Shown one piece after another: positions 26,956-35,606 of a DNA stretch of 64,000 nt. A program made the translations under genes and the position numbers. This DNA is from Rheinheimera faecalis. GTDB taxonomy: Bacteria; Pseudomonadota; Gammaproteobacteria; Enterobacterales; Alteromonadaceae. How positions within the stretch are numbered: position 1 is the first letter of the stretch; each line of letters starts with the position of its first letter. The stretch is from assembly GCF_021290965.1 (NCBI RefSeq), contig NZ_JAJOYT010000008.1, positions 1-64,000 on the forward strand, in the 5' to 3' direction. The notes beneath the pieces were generated by a model. That model was not told where the DNA came from. It saw nothing but the letters and a program-made list of their open reading frames with translations, and made no database searches.

Positions 26956-28356
26956 ATGACAGTCGAAACCTTTGACCCATCACAAACCACCACACTGGAA
27001 ACGCCAGTGAAAAGCCTGACGGCTCAGGCGCAAGCCAATGGTTCAGGCGCAAAAATCGGGTTTGTAAGCTTAGGTTGTCCAAAAAACCTGGTGGACTCAG
27101 AGCGTATTCTGACTCAGTTAAAAACTGAAGGTTATCAAATAGTTCCAAGCTACGACGATGCAGCTTTGGTCATCGTTAACACTTGTGGTTTTATCGACAG
27201 CGCAGTGCAGGAATCTTTAGATACCATAGGCGAAGCTTTAGCTGAAAACGGCAAAGTGATAGTCACCGGCTGTTTAGGTGCACGTGAAGACGAAATCCGT
27301 GAAGTGCATCCGAATGTATTAGGTATCACAGGCCCACACGCTTATGAAAACGTGTTAAAGCAGGTGCATGAATTTGTGCCTAAACCAAAATACGACCCTT
27401 TTATGCAATTAGTGCCGGATCACGGCATTAAATTAACGCCTAAGCATTACGCCTACTTAAAAATTTCTGAAGGCTGCAACCACCGTTGCACTTTCTGCAT
27501 TATCCCTTCGATGCGTGGCGACTTAGTCAGCCGCCCTATTGGCGAAGTGCTGGATGAAGCTGCGCGTTTACAAAAAGCAGGCGTCAAAGAGCTGCTGATT
27601 ATTTCTCAGGACACCAGCGCTTATGGTGTGGATGTAAAACACCGCACTGGCTTCTGGAATGGTCAGCCGGTCAAAACCTCCATGCAGTCTTTGTGTGAAG
27701 CCTTAGCCGATTTAGGCATTTGGGTTCGCCTGCATTATGTTTATCCTTACCCTCATGTGGATGATGTGATCCCACTGATGGCTCAAGGTAAGTTATTGCC
27801 CTACCTGGATATTCCATTCCAGCATGCCAGCCCGCGTATTTTAAAACTGATGAAACGCCCTGGTCAGTCTGACCGTGTATTAGAGCGCATCAAAAAATGG
27901 CGTGAAATCTGCCCTGAACTGACCATTCGTTCTACTTTTATTGTCGGTTTCCCAGGTGAAACTGAAGAAGAGTTCCAGGAATTATTAAACTGGTTAGAAG
28001 AAGCGCAATTAGACCGTGTTGGCTGCTTTAAATACAGTCCGGTCGAAGGCGCAAAAGCCAACGACTTGCCTGATCAAATTGCTGAAGAAGTTAAAGAAGA
28101 GCGTTACCACCGCTTTATGGAAACTCAGCAGCGCATCAGCGCAGCACGTTTGCAGAGCAAAATTGGCCGCACCATCAAAGTCTTAATTGATGAAGTAGAC
28201 GATGAAGGTGCCATTGGCCGCAGCTTCGCAGATGCTCCGGAAATTGACGGCGCTGTGTACTTAAACGGCGAAACCTCATTAAAACCAGGTGATCTGGTCG
28301 ATGTAGTAGTAGAAGAAGCAGACGAATACGATTTATGGGGCAGCTTAGCCGAATAA
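26956..28356 (+). CDS. rimO: ribosomal protein S12 methylthiotransferase RimO
   Basis: 466-residue radical-SAM enzyme that methylthiolates the conserved aspartate of ribosomal protein S12. The N-terminal UPF0004 domain holds its own Fe-S cysteines in [20 protein letters not shown] and VTGCLGAR. The radical SAM domain has C174-x3-C178-x2-C181 in [19 protein letters not shown]-terminal TRAM domain ends the protein. Start is the ATG at 26956, preceded by GCAGGA; an upstream in-frame start at 26860 would overlap the TATAAT promoter. About 25 residues precede the usual RimO start region. Monocistronic, closed by a strong bidirectional terminator. Confidence 0.96.
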   Translation: MTVETFDPSQTTTLETPVKSLTAQAQANGSGAKIGFVSLGCPKNLVDSERILTQLKTEGYQIVPSYDDAALVIVNTCGFIDSAVQESLDTIGEALAENGKVIVTGCLGAREDEIREVHPNVLGITGPHAYENVLKQVHEFVPKPKYDPFMQLVPDHGIKLTPKHYAYLKISEGCNHRCTFCIIPSMRGDLVSRPIGEVLDEAARLQKAGVKELLIISQDTSAYGVDVKHRTGFWNGQPVKTSMQSLCEALADLGIWVRLHYVYPYPHVDDVIPLMAQGKLLPYLDIPFQHASPRILKLMKRPGQSDRVLERIKKWREICPELTIRSTFIVGFPGETEEEFQELLNWLEEAQLDRVGCFKYSPVEGAKANDLPDQIAEEVKEERYHRFMETQQRISAARLQSKIGRTIKVLIDEVDDEGAIGRSFADAPEIDGAVYLNGETSLKPGDLVDVVVEEADEYDLWGSLAE

Positions 28357-28383
28357 GTGGGCTGAGTAGTCCATGACTATACG

Positions 28384-28409
28384 AAAAAACGGCCTGGTGG
28401 CCGTTTTTT
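28384..28409. terminator. bidirectional terminator, rimO/diguanylate cyclase
   Basis: AAAAAACGGCC/GGCCGTTTTTT stem with a TGGT loop between convergent genes. A- and T-runs on both sides serve both strands. Confidence 0.92.
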
Positions 28410-28414
28410 ATTTT

Positions 28415-29647
28415 TTAAGAAAGCTGTGGACCAAACACAATACGATTTCGCCCATCAGCCTTTGCCTGATACAAGGCGTTATCTGCATCAGCCAATAACT
28501 CTTTTAAATCCCGCAAAGCCCCAACAGAACTGGAACCACCTACACTGACAGTTAATTTCACCGGTCTGGCTTCAATTTCCCAGGCGTGATGAGCAATACG
28601 TTCACATAAACGCTGGCCAATTAAAGCGGCCTGCTCTGCACTGGTGTTTGGCATTAATACCGCAAACTCTTCCCCGCCCAGCCGGCCTATTAAATCTGAA
28701 GTCCTTAACCCTACTTTGAGTAAATCTGCCACTTTTTTCAGCGCCAGATCACCTATCGCATGACCCCATTTATCGTTAATTTGTTTGAAATGATCCAGAT
28801 CAATCATTAACACCACCACACTATGTTGCTGATGCCTGCTGTGCAATAACGTCAGATTGGCTCTTTTTAAGAACTCACGACGGTTCAACAGCTGAGTTAA
28901 ATCATCCAGTTCTGCTAAGCGCATCAATTGATTTTCAGTATGAGAAAAGGATAGCAGCGGCAACATAAAGCCTGTGCCAATGGTTAACAACACATGACCT
29001 AATAACACCCACTGCAAACTGGGCAAGCTAAAGGCTCTGTAGTCTTCACCAATTAACGGCAGAACTAATACCACCTGAAGCAACATTAAAGCCGCATGCA
29101 CAGCAAAAAAGGCTTGTAATGTATAGACCGGAAAAACTGGTTTTAAACGGGCTCTTTTTAAAAGCACAATGGCGTAAACAAATATCACCGCAATACTGAA
29201 TGAAGTTAACGCAGTAGAGGCATTATTGACCTGATGTAAGATGCTCAAAGGTAAGACATACAAGGTCAGTAACAACACCACCTGCTGCCTGGAACGCGCA
29301 CTGAGTTGACCACGTAAAAACAGTACTAAACCAGTGACCACTAAAGCCGGAGAGATCAATAACAACAGATCAGCAAGAAAGTAAGTGAGCAGCGGCTGGT
29401 CAATATAAGCTCTGGCACCCGCAGCGCAACCACCCGCCACAAATACAAAACAGGCAATGGACCACAGCAGAAAACTTTTATCATGACGGCGCAGCATATA
29501 CACCATGGCGAGGTAGCAACCAATCATCAGATTGACCACCAGGGTTAACAGCATCAGCGTAGGTAAATGCAGTTCAAATCCATGAAAATTAATGACTAAA
29601 TACTCCGATGTCTCATTATTTCGGCAGTATAGCCCTTTGCGTTTCAT
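28415..29647 (-). CDS. membrane diguanylate cyclase (GGDEF)
   Basis: About 410 residues. Six to seven hydrophobic helices occupy roughly residues 25-215, with little periplasmic loop, resembling a 7TM/MASE-like sensor. A coiled stretch leads into a GGDEF domain (about 240-405). The signature GGEEF lies near 325 in IGRLGGEEFAVLMP. An inhibitory RxxD site (RTSD) lies five residues upstream, so the enzyme should make c-di-GMP and be product-inhibited. The start is uncertain: ATG at 29647 is used, the TTG at 29659 is possible, and neither has a clear ribosome site. It follows the Kef-like operon on the same strand but with its own spacing. Confidence 0.9.
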   Translation of the reverse strand: MKRKGLYCRNNETSEYLVINFHGFELHLPTLMLLTLVVNLMIGCYLAMVYMLRRHDKSFLLWSIACFVFVAGGCAAGARAYIDQPLLTYFLADLLLLISPALVVTGLVLFLRGQLSARSRQQVVLLLTLYVLPLSILHQVNNASTALTSFSIAVIFVYAIVLLKRARLKPVFPVYTLQAFFAVHAALMLLQVVLVLPLIGEDYRAFSLPSLQWVLLGHVLLTIGTGFMLPLLSFSHTENQLMRLAELDDLTQLLNRREFLKRANLTLLHSRHQQHSVVVLMIDLDHFKQINDKWGHAIGDLALKKVADLLKVGLRTSDLIGRLGGEEFAVLMPNTSAEQAALIGQRLCERIAHHAWEIEARPVKLTVSVGGSSSVGALRDLKELLADADNALYQAKADGRNRIVFGPQLS

Positions 29648-29682
29648 ATTTACAAACAACTTGAGCTGTCGTTTTATGCAGT

Positions 29683-30189
29683 TTAACTCTCATTGCTCAA
29701 TTGTATTTCTTCATCAATAGACAATAATCGGGGAACAGGTAACACCCCCTCCAGTTCAATCAAACGCTCACTCAGCTGACTGACTCTTTGTGTCAGCCCA
29801 AAAATGATTTTGTCTTTAATAGCCGAGCGAACCCTGTCTGGCAACTGCTGAAAGCTGTCGCTGTCAATTTTCATCAGCACCATATCGGTTTCGGCAATCA
29901 CTGTGGCGCTGCGTGGTTCGTTGCAAATAAAACCGACTTCACCGACAAACTGGCTGGGCATTAATTGTCCAATCTGATGATGTCTGTGATAAACCAGCGC
30001 CTGACCAGATAGGATGATATAAAAAAACGGCTCGTATCCACCCTCTTTAATCAATGCCTGGCCCTGACTGCATACCTCAAAGGCTTTTGGCATTTGCAAT
30101 ATCAGCTCCCGATCTGCAGGCGGTAAGTCTTTAAACAAAGGGATCCTGGCCAGAATTTCCATCAAGCGCAATTTGTTGCTATAGCTCAC
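29683..30189 (-). CDS. cyclic nucleotide-binding domain protein
   Basis: 168 residues, one Crp-type cNMP-binding fold with no DNA-binding helix-turn-helix. The jelly-roll is seen in FEVCSQGQALIKEGGYEPFFYIILSGQALV and the phosphate-binding-like loop in VGEVGFICNEPRSATVIAETDMVLMKI. This is followed by a helix similar to a Crp C-helix. GTG start at 30189 preceded by AAGGAG, with only 3 bp to the Kef-like gene stop, so it is the third gene of the kefG-kef operon. It may bind cAMP or another ligand and regulate the antiporter, but the ligand is not known. Confidence 0.85.
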   Translation of the reverse strand: MSYSNKLRLMEILARIPLFKDLPPADRELILQMPKAFEVCSQGQALIKEGGYEPFFYIILSGQALVYHRHHQIGQLMPSQFVGEVGFICNEPRSATVIAETDMVLMKIDSDSFQQLPDRVRSAIKDKIIFGLTQRVSQLSERLIELEGVLPVPRLLSIDEEIQLSNES

Positions 30190-30192
30190 GCA

Positions 30193-32016
30193 CTACTCCT
30201 TCGGATTATTCCCATCTTCAGTAGCCAGATGCCCCCCCTGGTATCGTTTGGGTGCGTCACGGCTTTCCCGTTCTAATTGACGCTGTAACTCTTCCCTGCT
30301 TTGTTTAAGCAATTGAATGTAATTCTTTTCATCTTGTTGTTCACGAACCAGCTGCATTTTATCAAGCAATTGATAATTGGCCGCCCTGAACCTGTCCGCC
30401 AATTCTTTGGCTTCATAATGCCCCATGCCCAATACTGACAACACATCACGGCCCTGGCGCAAAGAAGCTTCAAAAAGCTCACGCTCTATATGCTCAACCC
30501 CTAACTGGCGCAACTGATACATATGCGCCACATCTTTGGCCCGCGCCATCAGAATTAAATGCGGAAAATGCTGTTTAGCGTTACTGACGATAGCGTTGAT
30601 CGCCTGCACATCATCCACTGCAATCACCAGAATCTTTGCCTGCGCCGCCCCAGCAGCCTCCAGCACATCCATCCGGCTGCCGTCGCCGTAATAGACTTTA
30701 AAGCCAAATTTGGTCATGGTTTGAATAGTGTCTGAGTCATGATCCAGCACAGTAGGCACTATGCCGTTGGATAACAACAAACGGCCCAGGATCTGGCCGT
30801 AACGACCAAAACCAGCAATAATCACCGGGCTGTCAGTATTCTCTACGTCCGTACTCTGCTCTGGTTGTTGTTTTAGCTGACGAGCTGACCAGGCATCCTG
30901 CAGTTTCATCAGCAAAGGCGAAACAGCAATAGATAAAGCGATCAATAAGTTCAGCATAGCGCCTTCGGTCGCATTTAAAAGAGCTCCAGCTGTCGCTAAA
31001 GCCGCCAATACAAAAGCAAACTCACTGCCTTGCCCCAGTAATACTGCGTAGCTGAAACGTTCAGGTGCGGCAATTTTTAAAGCGCTGGCAACCCCATACA
31101 ACAACAGTAGTTTTAAACCGACAAATAGCAGCAACAACATGCTGATCAGTTGCCACTCAGAACTCAGCAACTGCATATTAATACTGGCGCCTATGGTGAT
31201 AAAAAACAGTCCTAAAAACAGTCCTTTAAAAGGTTCTAAGTCGGCCTCTAACTGGTGACGAAACTCAGAGCTGGCCAATAATACGCCTGCAATAAAAGCC
31301 CCTAAGCCAGCGGAAACCCCAACTGCCGTCATCAGCTCCATTACACCTATCACCAGCAGCAAAGCCAGGCCTACAAACAACTCACGGGAACCATGATGTG
31401 CCACCCAATGCAATAAATAGCCAATCAGGTAACGACCCGTTAAAACTACAGCCACTACTGCTGCCAAAGCCGGCAAAGCTTTAAACTCAGCTGTATCGGC
31501 CGAAGGGGCAATTAAACTGACACCAATCAATAACGGAATAGCGACCATATCCTGCAGCAATAAGGCACCAAATACCGACTGGCCGGTATGAGTCCCCATT
31601 AAATTGCGATCCTTCATCAGCTGTATAGCCACAGCTGTGGATGAAAGAGCTAAAGCCAGGCCAATAAACACTGACAAGGCATAAGACAGTCCCAATAAAA
31701 AAGTAGCTATCGCTATGCCCAAAGCGCAAACGAATACTTGCAAGGAACCAAATAAAAACACCCTGTGGCGCATGGCCCAGAGCTTTTTCGCATCAAGTTC
31801 AAGCCCTATGCTAAATAGCATCAGGACCACACCAAGCTCAGCCAGTAGCTTGATATCATCAGTATTGCTGGCGATAGCAAAACCCGCCGGACCTAAGGCA
31901 ATACCCGCCAATAAATAACCCAGCACCACACCTAAACCAAAACGTTTGGCCAAAGGTACCACCAGCACCATAGCAGCCAGATAAATCATCAGATAAGTAA
32001 GTACATTAAGATGCAT
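30193..32016 (-). CDS. Kef-type monovalent cation:proton antiporter
   Basis: 607-residue CPA2 antiporter. About twelve helices fill residues 1-370, with the signature GLELDAKKLWAMRH near 70, VFGALLLQDMVAIPLL near 148 and SSEFRHQLEADLEPFKGLFLGLFFITIGASINM near 250. A cytoplasmic RCK/TrkA-N domain starts near 400 (VIIAGFGRYGQILGRLLL, a Rossmann loop). A charged coiled C-terminus ends the protein. This is the KefB/KefC architecture, which exports potassium during electrophile stress under glutathione control. The start overlaps the 3' end of the KefG-like gene by 11 bp. Which Kef paralogue it is cannot be decided. Confidence 0.92.
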   Translation of the reverse strand: MHLNVLTYLMIYLAAMVLVVPLAKRFGLGVVLGYLLAGIALGPAGFAIASNTDDIKLLAELGVVLMLFSIGLELDAKKLWAMRHRVFLFGSLQVFVCALGIAIATFLLGLSYALSVFIGLALALSSTAVAIQLMKDRNLMGTHTGQSVFGALLLQDMVAIPLLIGVSLIAPSADTAEFKALPALAAVVAVVLTGRYLIGYLLHWVAHHGSRELFVGLALLLVIGVMELMTAVGVSAGLGAFIAGVLLASSEFRHQLEADLEPFKGLFLGLFFITIGASINMQLLSSEWQLISMLLLLFVGLKLLLLYGVASALKIAAPERFSYAVLLGQGSEFAFVLAALATAGALLNATEGAMLNLLIALSIAVSPLLMKLQDAWSARQLKQQPEQSTDVENTDSPVIIAGFGRYGQILGRLLLSNGIVPTVLDHDSDTIQTMTKFGFKVYYGDGSRMDVLEAAGAAQAKILVIAVDDVQAINAIVSNAKQHFPHLILMARAKDVAHMYQLRQLGVEHIERELFEASLRQGRDVLSVLGMGHYEAKELADRFRAANYQLLDKMQLVREQQDEKNYIQLLKQSREELQRQLERESRDAPKRYQGGHLATEDGNNPKE

Positions 32017-32557
32017 GGCCGCTTCCTTGTTGCTCTAAAGTCACGGAAAGTTGCTCCAGTCCCTGACGAAATAATTCAGCTGCCTGAGTCGCAATAATGC
32101 TGTCTTTCAATTCCGGTAACATTAAAGGTTGTTGCCACTCCATACCGCAGGACAATGCCAGCTGACGCAAAGGCGTAAACATGGTCTGCTGATAACAAGG
32201 GTCAAGCTCGTGATGACTGGCGACTGCATGAGTCACCAGCCAGAATTTTTTACCTTTCAGTGACATCACTGATTGTGCAGAAGCGTCTTTGCCATAAGCC
32301 CAGCCATACTGAAATACTTTATGCAGGTACTGCACTAACAAAGCAGGCGGCAAGCCCCATTGCATGGGGTAATGCAAAATAATTGCGCTGCTGTGCGCCA
32401 GCATTTTTTGCTCCAGCGCCACATCAATATAAAAATCCGGATACAACTGATATAACTCGCGAAGTTCAAGCCCAGGCCAGTGCTGCACAGCATTGAGCAT
32501 CATCTGCTCCAGGCGGGCATGGTGGGCATAAGGATGGGCATATAACAAACTAATCAT
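32006..32557 (-). CDS. KefF/KefG-like ancillary flavoprotein
   Basis: About 183 residues from ATG 32557. A TTG seven codons upstream is possible; AAGGA lies 13 bp before the ATG. Flavodoxin-like NAD(P)H:quinone reductase fold: YAHPYAHHARLEQMML at the N-terminus, RELYQLYPDFYIDV, IILHYPMQWGLPPALLVQYLHKVFQYGWAYG and KGKKFWLVTHA. This is the KefF/KefG family that activates Kef antiporters and reduces quinones. The 11-bp overlap with the antiporter gene confirms the partnership. The usual HPxxWxxxPA motif is HYPMQWGLPPA here, consistent with the family. Confidence 0.9.
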   Translation of the reverse strand: MISLLYAHPYAHHARLEQMMLNAVQHWPGLELRELYQLYPDFYIDVALEQKMLAHSSAIILHYPMQWGLPPALLVQYLHKVFQYGWAYGKDASAQSVMSLKGKKFWLVTHAVASHHELDPCYQQTMFTPLRQLALSCGMEWQQPLMLPELKDSIIATQAAELFRQGLEQLSVTLEQQGSGHAS

Positions 32558-32769
32558 AACGCTCTGATGGTCCTTCAAAAGCAGTGACTACAGTGTTTAT
32601 GAGAGCTACTGATGTAGCAAGTTGAATCTTAAACTCCGGCAGCTTTTTTTAATCAAACTGAAGCTCACCAGGCACTAATGTTCCCACAATCAAAACTATT
32701 TACAAAAAACAAACATCAAGTTACCTTATTAAGGTCCAAACAGGACAATTCACAATAAGGAAAATTAAG

Positions 32770-33171
32770 ATGAAAACTATCCTGATAGTACTTGCGCTGC
32801 TGGCTTTAAGTATCAGCAACAACCTTTATGCTGCCCATGTTGAATGTGTGATCAGTGGTACACCAACTCAACAAAGCTATACAGAAGGCTTTTGCGATAG
32901 CCAGATCAATTCTCCACCAGGCGTATTTTTCCGTCTGGTCGCTGATAAACCTGTAGCTGAAGTGCAATGGAGTTACGGGGCAGAACCTGAAGGCAACTGG
33001 AATTGTGGCAGCCAGAACCAATGTAGCGTGACTTATCCAAGAGGCCCGGAATACTTTGGCTTTTCTCAGGCGACAGCCTGCGTCACACGGGTTCTTTACT
33101 CAGACAACACCTGGGAAAATGTCAGCCTCTGTGCTACAGGCACCTTCTACGGCCAGGCTGTAGTGCGTTAA
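32770..33171 (+). CDS. small exported cysteine-containing protein
   Basis: 133 residues with a clear signal peptide (MKTILIVLALLALSISNNLYA, cleavage near residue 21-22). The mature domain of about 110 residues has six Cys spread as probable disulfides and many aromatic and Gly residues (GAEPEGNWNCGSQNQC, GPEYFGFSQATACVTRVLYSD). No known family recognised. Ribosome site AAGGAAAA before the ATG. Neighbours are the Kef operon (divergent) and PadR operon; no functional link is visible. A GC-rich hairpin lies after the stop. Confidence 0.75.
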   Translation: MKTILIVLALLALSISNNLYAAHVECVISGTPTQQSYTEGFCDSQINSPPGVFFRLVADKPVAEVQWSYGAEPEGNWNCGSQNQCSVTYPRGPEYFGFSQATACVTRVLYSDNTWENVSLCATGTFYGQAVVR

Positions 33172-33178
33172 TCACCTA

Positions 33179-33213
33179 ATCCCCCTGCGATGTCTCACTC
33201 TAGCGGGGGGGAT
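33179..33213. terminator. GC-rich hairpin after exported-protein gene
   Basis: ATCCCCC/GGGGGAT pairing across a 21-nt loop. There is no strong T-run, so termination efficiency is doubtful. Confidence 0.35.
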
Positions 33214-33318
33214 GTTTCATAGAAGCTGCCGCAAATTTTTAGATGCATTTCGACAATAGCCATCCTCAAAGAGGATTGAAACCTTAACTCCTTACTTTAC
33301 TTGTTTTTGTTCGAAACT

Positions 33319-33363
33319 TGCACTACAAGTTAACCTTGCAATACAAGACTAATTTGTAGTGCA
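33319..33363. promoter_or_regulatory. inverted repeat upstream of padR
   Basis: Perfect 10-bp arms TGCACTACAA (33319-33328) and TTGTAGTGCA (33354-33363) separated by 25 bp, with a related TACAAG half-site between. It lies 46 bp before the PadR GTG start. PadR repressors commonly autoregulate through such palindromes, so this is a candidate operator, by inference. Confidence 0.6.
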
Positions 33364-33408
33364 TAAAACACTTGCTGTGCATATCGCATTTTAAAACAGG
33401 AGTACAGA

Positions 33409-33768
33409 GTGGAATCTTCAGAACAAAAATGGGATGTGCAGTTTCGTAAAGGCTCGCTGGAAATGGCGATTCTGGCGCTGTTGCATCAGGAACCACAGTA
33501 TGGGCTGCAAATTTTGCACAAGTTGCATCAGTTTGAAAGTCTGCAAATCACCGACGGCACCTTATACCCCTTACTTGACAGGCTGAAACGGGAAGGCGTG
33601 ATTGATAGTTTCTGGCTGCAGGAAGGCGAAGACAGACCTCGTAAATACTACAAATTGTCGGCTTTTGGCATAGAGAAACTCAATGCATTAAAAGCACGCT
33701 GGCAACAATCGGTCGACGATATTTATGCCTTGTTTGAACAAAGTGGTCTGGCGACAAAAACACGCTGA
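33409..33768 (+). CDS. PadR-family transcriptional regulator
   Basis: 119 residues, winged helix of the PadR type: GSLEMAILALLHQEPQYGLQIL, then a Tyr-Pro pair in ITDGTLYPLLDRLKREGVI and a wing in RPRKYYKLSAFG. The short C-terminal helix is the dimerisation element. GTG start at 33409 with AGGAG before it. It is the first gene of an operon with a HAAS-domain membrane protein (38 bp downstream) and a membrane phosphatase. Such PadR + HAAS pairs usually sense envelope stress or respond to cell-surface-active compounds. Confidence 0.93.
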   Translation: MESSEQKWDVQFRKGSLEMAILALLHQEPQYGLQILHKLHQFESLQITDGTLYPLLDRLKREGVIDSFWLQEGEDRPRKYYKLSAFGIEKLNALKARWQQSVDDIYALFEQSGLATKTR

Positions 33769-33805
33769 TCACAAAAACGTACTGACACTATCAAAGGAAC
33801 GCGCA

Positions 33806-34354
33806 ATGGCACGAAGTGAATTAATACATAACTATCTGGCTGAACTTCAAATTTACCTGTCGCGAGTCAGTGAAGTGCAAGCGCAGGAAGTGGTTCAGGA
33901 AATAGAAAGCCATATTTACGATACCCTGGCAATGCAACAAGGAGCAGAAGACTCCGCCGTAGAAGTTATTCTGGCACGGCTTGGCACAGCACGGGAACTG
34001 GCGGCTGGTTACATAGACCACATCACTATAGGCGTTGCACCGCCCAAAGGATTAAAACCACTGTCGCGAGTCAAAAAAGGCATCAGTAAAAGCCTTTATT
34101 ATCTGATCTGCATCTTAGGATACGGCTGTGGCGCCGCCCTGTTGCTGGTGGCACTACTTAAGTTACTGCTGCCATCAAGTTTCGGAGTTTGGGTTGCAGA
34201 GCATGGCAATAGTCTGGTGATAGCCTTTAGTCAGCTTGAGCCGCAAGCTAGTGAGATCCCAGCATTATGGCTTATCCCTGTCGCCTCTTTGCTCGGCGCT
34301 GGCCTACTGTATCTGACCCGCCAAATCGCCCGCATCTTAAAAATGCATCTGTGA
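33806..34354 (+). CDS. HAAS/DUF1700-type membrane protein
   Basis: 182 residues from ATG 33806 (AAAGGA upstream; an in-frame start at 33725 would overlap padR). The N-terminal cytoplasmic HAAS domain (about 1-75) has LAELQIYLSRVSEVQAQEVVQEIESHI and VEVILARLGTARELAAGYI. Two hydrophobic helices follow (about 103-125 and 155-175), with a periplasmic loop between. The family is usually paired with PadR regulators in one operon, as here. Its exact role is unclear. The anti-sigma-like behaviour suggested for the family is not shown here. Confidence 0.82.
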   Translation: MARSELIHNYLAELQIYLSRVSEVQAQEVVQEIESHIYDTLAMQQGAEDSAVEVILARLGTARELAAGYIDHITIGVAPPKGLKPLSRVKKGISKSLYYLICILGYGCGAALLLVALLKLLLPSSFGVWVAEHGNSLVIAFSQLEPQASEIPALWLIPVASLLGAGLLYLTRQIARILKMHL

Positions 34355-34378
34355 AACATCAACCACAAGGAGCTAGTG

Positions 34379-35542
34379 ATGTCTCTTATTCTGACCAATT
34401 TAAAACACTTTACAGTCACCTTTTTATTATTGCTGGTGACGCTGGTCTGCTTTGGTTTATTTATCGGCGCTGATGCACATCTGTTTGAGGACAAACTAGC
34501 CTATCAGCTTGATGGTGAAGTACATGTTTTTTATCAGGATAATCAGGCTATCGCCCTTCGTATTAAGGGTGACAATGACAGTGGTTTTAGTGTTGAGCAG
34601 CAAGCTTTTTCTACGGCGGCTGACAATAGAATCAAAGTGCAGTTCCCGCAAGACAATAGCAGTTTTACGCTAGAGATTGCTGAAGATATCCAGACTCCGA
34701 ATACCATTTATAACGACGGCGAGCCTATAGTTGCACTCTCTGATATCGAAAGTGGTTTTGGCGCATTCAGACAGTTTTTAGTCAGCCACGGCATTGCAGA
34801 TAAGCAGCTAAACTGGACCTTTGGTAAAGGTCATCTGGTTTTAGTGGGTGATTTTGTCGATCGGGGCGCTTCGACTACACAAGTGTTGTGGGGTATCTAT
34901 AAACTGGAGCAATCCGCGAGGCAATCGGGCGGACAAGTACATTTTGTGATAGGCAACCACGAAATCAAAAACCTGCAGGGTAACTTTCAATCAGCCAATG
35001 AAAAATACTTTTATATCGCAGGTATTCTTGGCAAACAGCAATTTCAGTTATTTGATGATCATGCGCTTCTGGGCCGTTGGTTGGCTGCAAAAAACGTGTT
35101 GGAAATAATTAATGGTGTGGCTTTTGTGCATGGTGGGCTGCATCCTGATATCGCTAAGTATCAGTTATCAGCGGATGAAATCAATCAAATAGTACGCAGA
35201 GGCTACAGAACTCTTTATTACACTCCCGCCACAGTGACTAAAGAATCTTTTCTTCAATCCAGTACCACAGGGCCTGCCTGGTACAGGGGCTATTTTAAAG
35301 ATGATTTATCACAGGCTGAAATAGAGCAAGGCTTAAAAGCCGTCAATGCAAACGCTGTAGTGGTGGGTCATACTTTACAAAGCGAAGTGAAAGCTCTGTA
35401 TAACCATAAGGTATTTGCCATCGATGTAAGGCACCCCAAAGATTATCTGACCAGTTTTCCACTTCGCGTCAGTGAAGGATTATTAATTAAAGACGGGCAG
35501 TATTTCCGCTTATCTGAAGATGGCAGCAGCGAAGCATTGTAA
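34379..35542 (+). CDS. membrane-anchored PPP-type metallophosphoesterase
   Basis: 387 residues from ATG 34379, which follows AAGGAG; a GTG directly upstream is also in frame. One N-terminal membrane helix (about 8-30), then a beta-rich 75-residue segment, then a calcineurin-like phosphatase core. Metal motifs: SDIES at about 121-125, GDFVDRG near 157, GNHE near 192, HGG near 250 and VVGHT near 328. The first motif has Asp-Ile-Glu where PPP enzymes have GDxHG, a variant also seen in related bacterial SDIEGN phosphoesterases. It is probably a periplasmic protein phosphatase or phosphodiesterase, with substrate unknown. Third gene of the PadR operon. Confidence 0.85.
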   Translation: MSLILTNLKHFTVTFLLLLVTLVCFGLFIGADAHLFEDKLAYQLDGEVHVFYQDNQAIALRIKGDNDSGFSVEQQAFSTAADNRIKVQFPQDNSSFTLEIAEDIQTPNTIYNDGEPIVALSDIESGFGAFRQFLVSHGIADKQLNWTFGKGHLVLVGDFVDRGASTTQVLWGIYKLEQSARQSGGQVHFVIGNHEIKNLQGNFQSANEKYFYIAGILGKQQFQLFDDHALLGRWLAAKNVLEIINGVAFVHGGLHPDIAKYQLSADEINQIVRRGYRTLYYTPATVTKESFLQSSTTGPAWYRGYFKDDLSQAEIEQGLKAVNANAVVVGHTLQSEVKALYNHKVFAIDVRHPKDYLTSFPLRVSEGLLIKDGQYFRLSEDGSSEAL

Positions 35543-35606
35543 AAGACAAGTAGGATGCAATCGCCGTAGGCAATAATCGACGGTGGATAGTTTTCGTTAA
35601 AAATGC

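Noticed and set aside
33269-33293. A GAGGATTGAAACC phrase resembling the end of a CRISPR repeat
   Set aside because: Only a single copy was seen, with no repeat-spacer periodicity or cas gene nearby.
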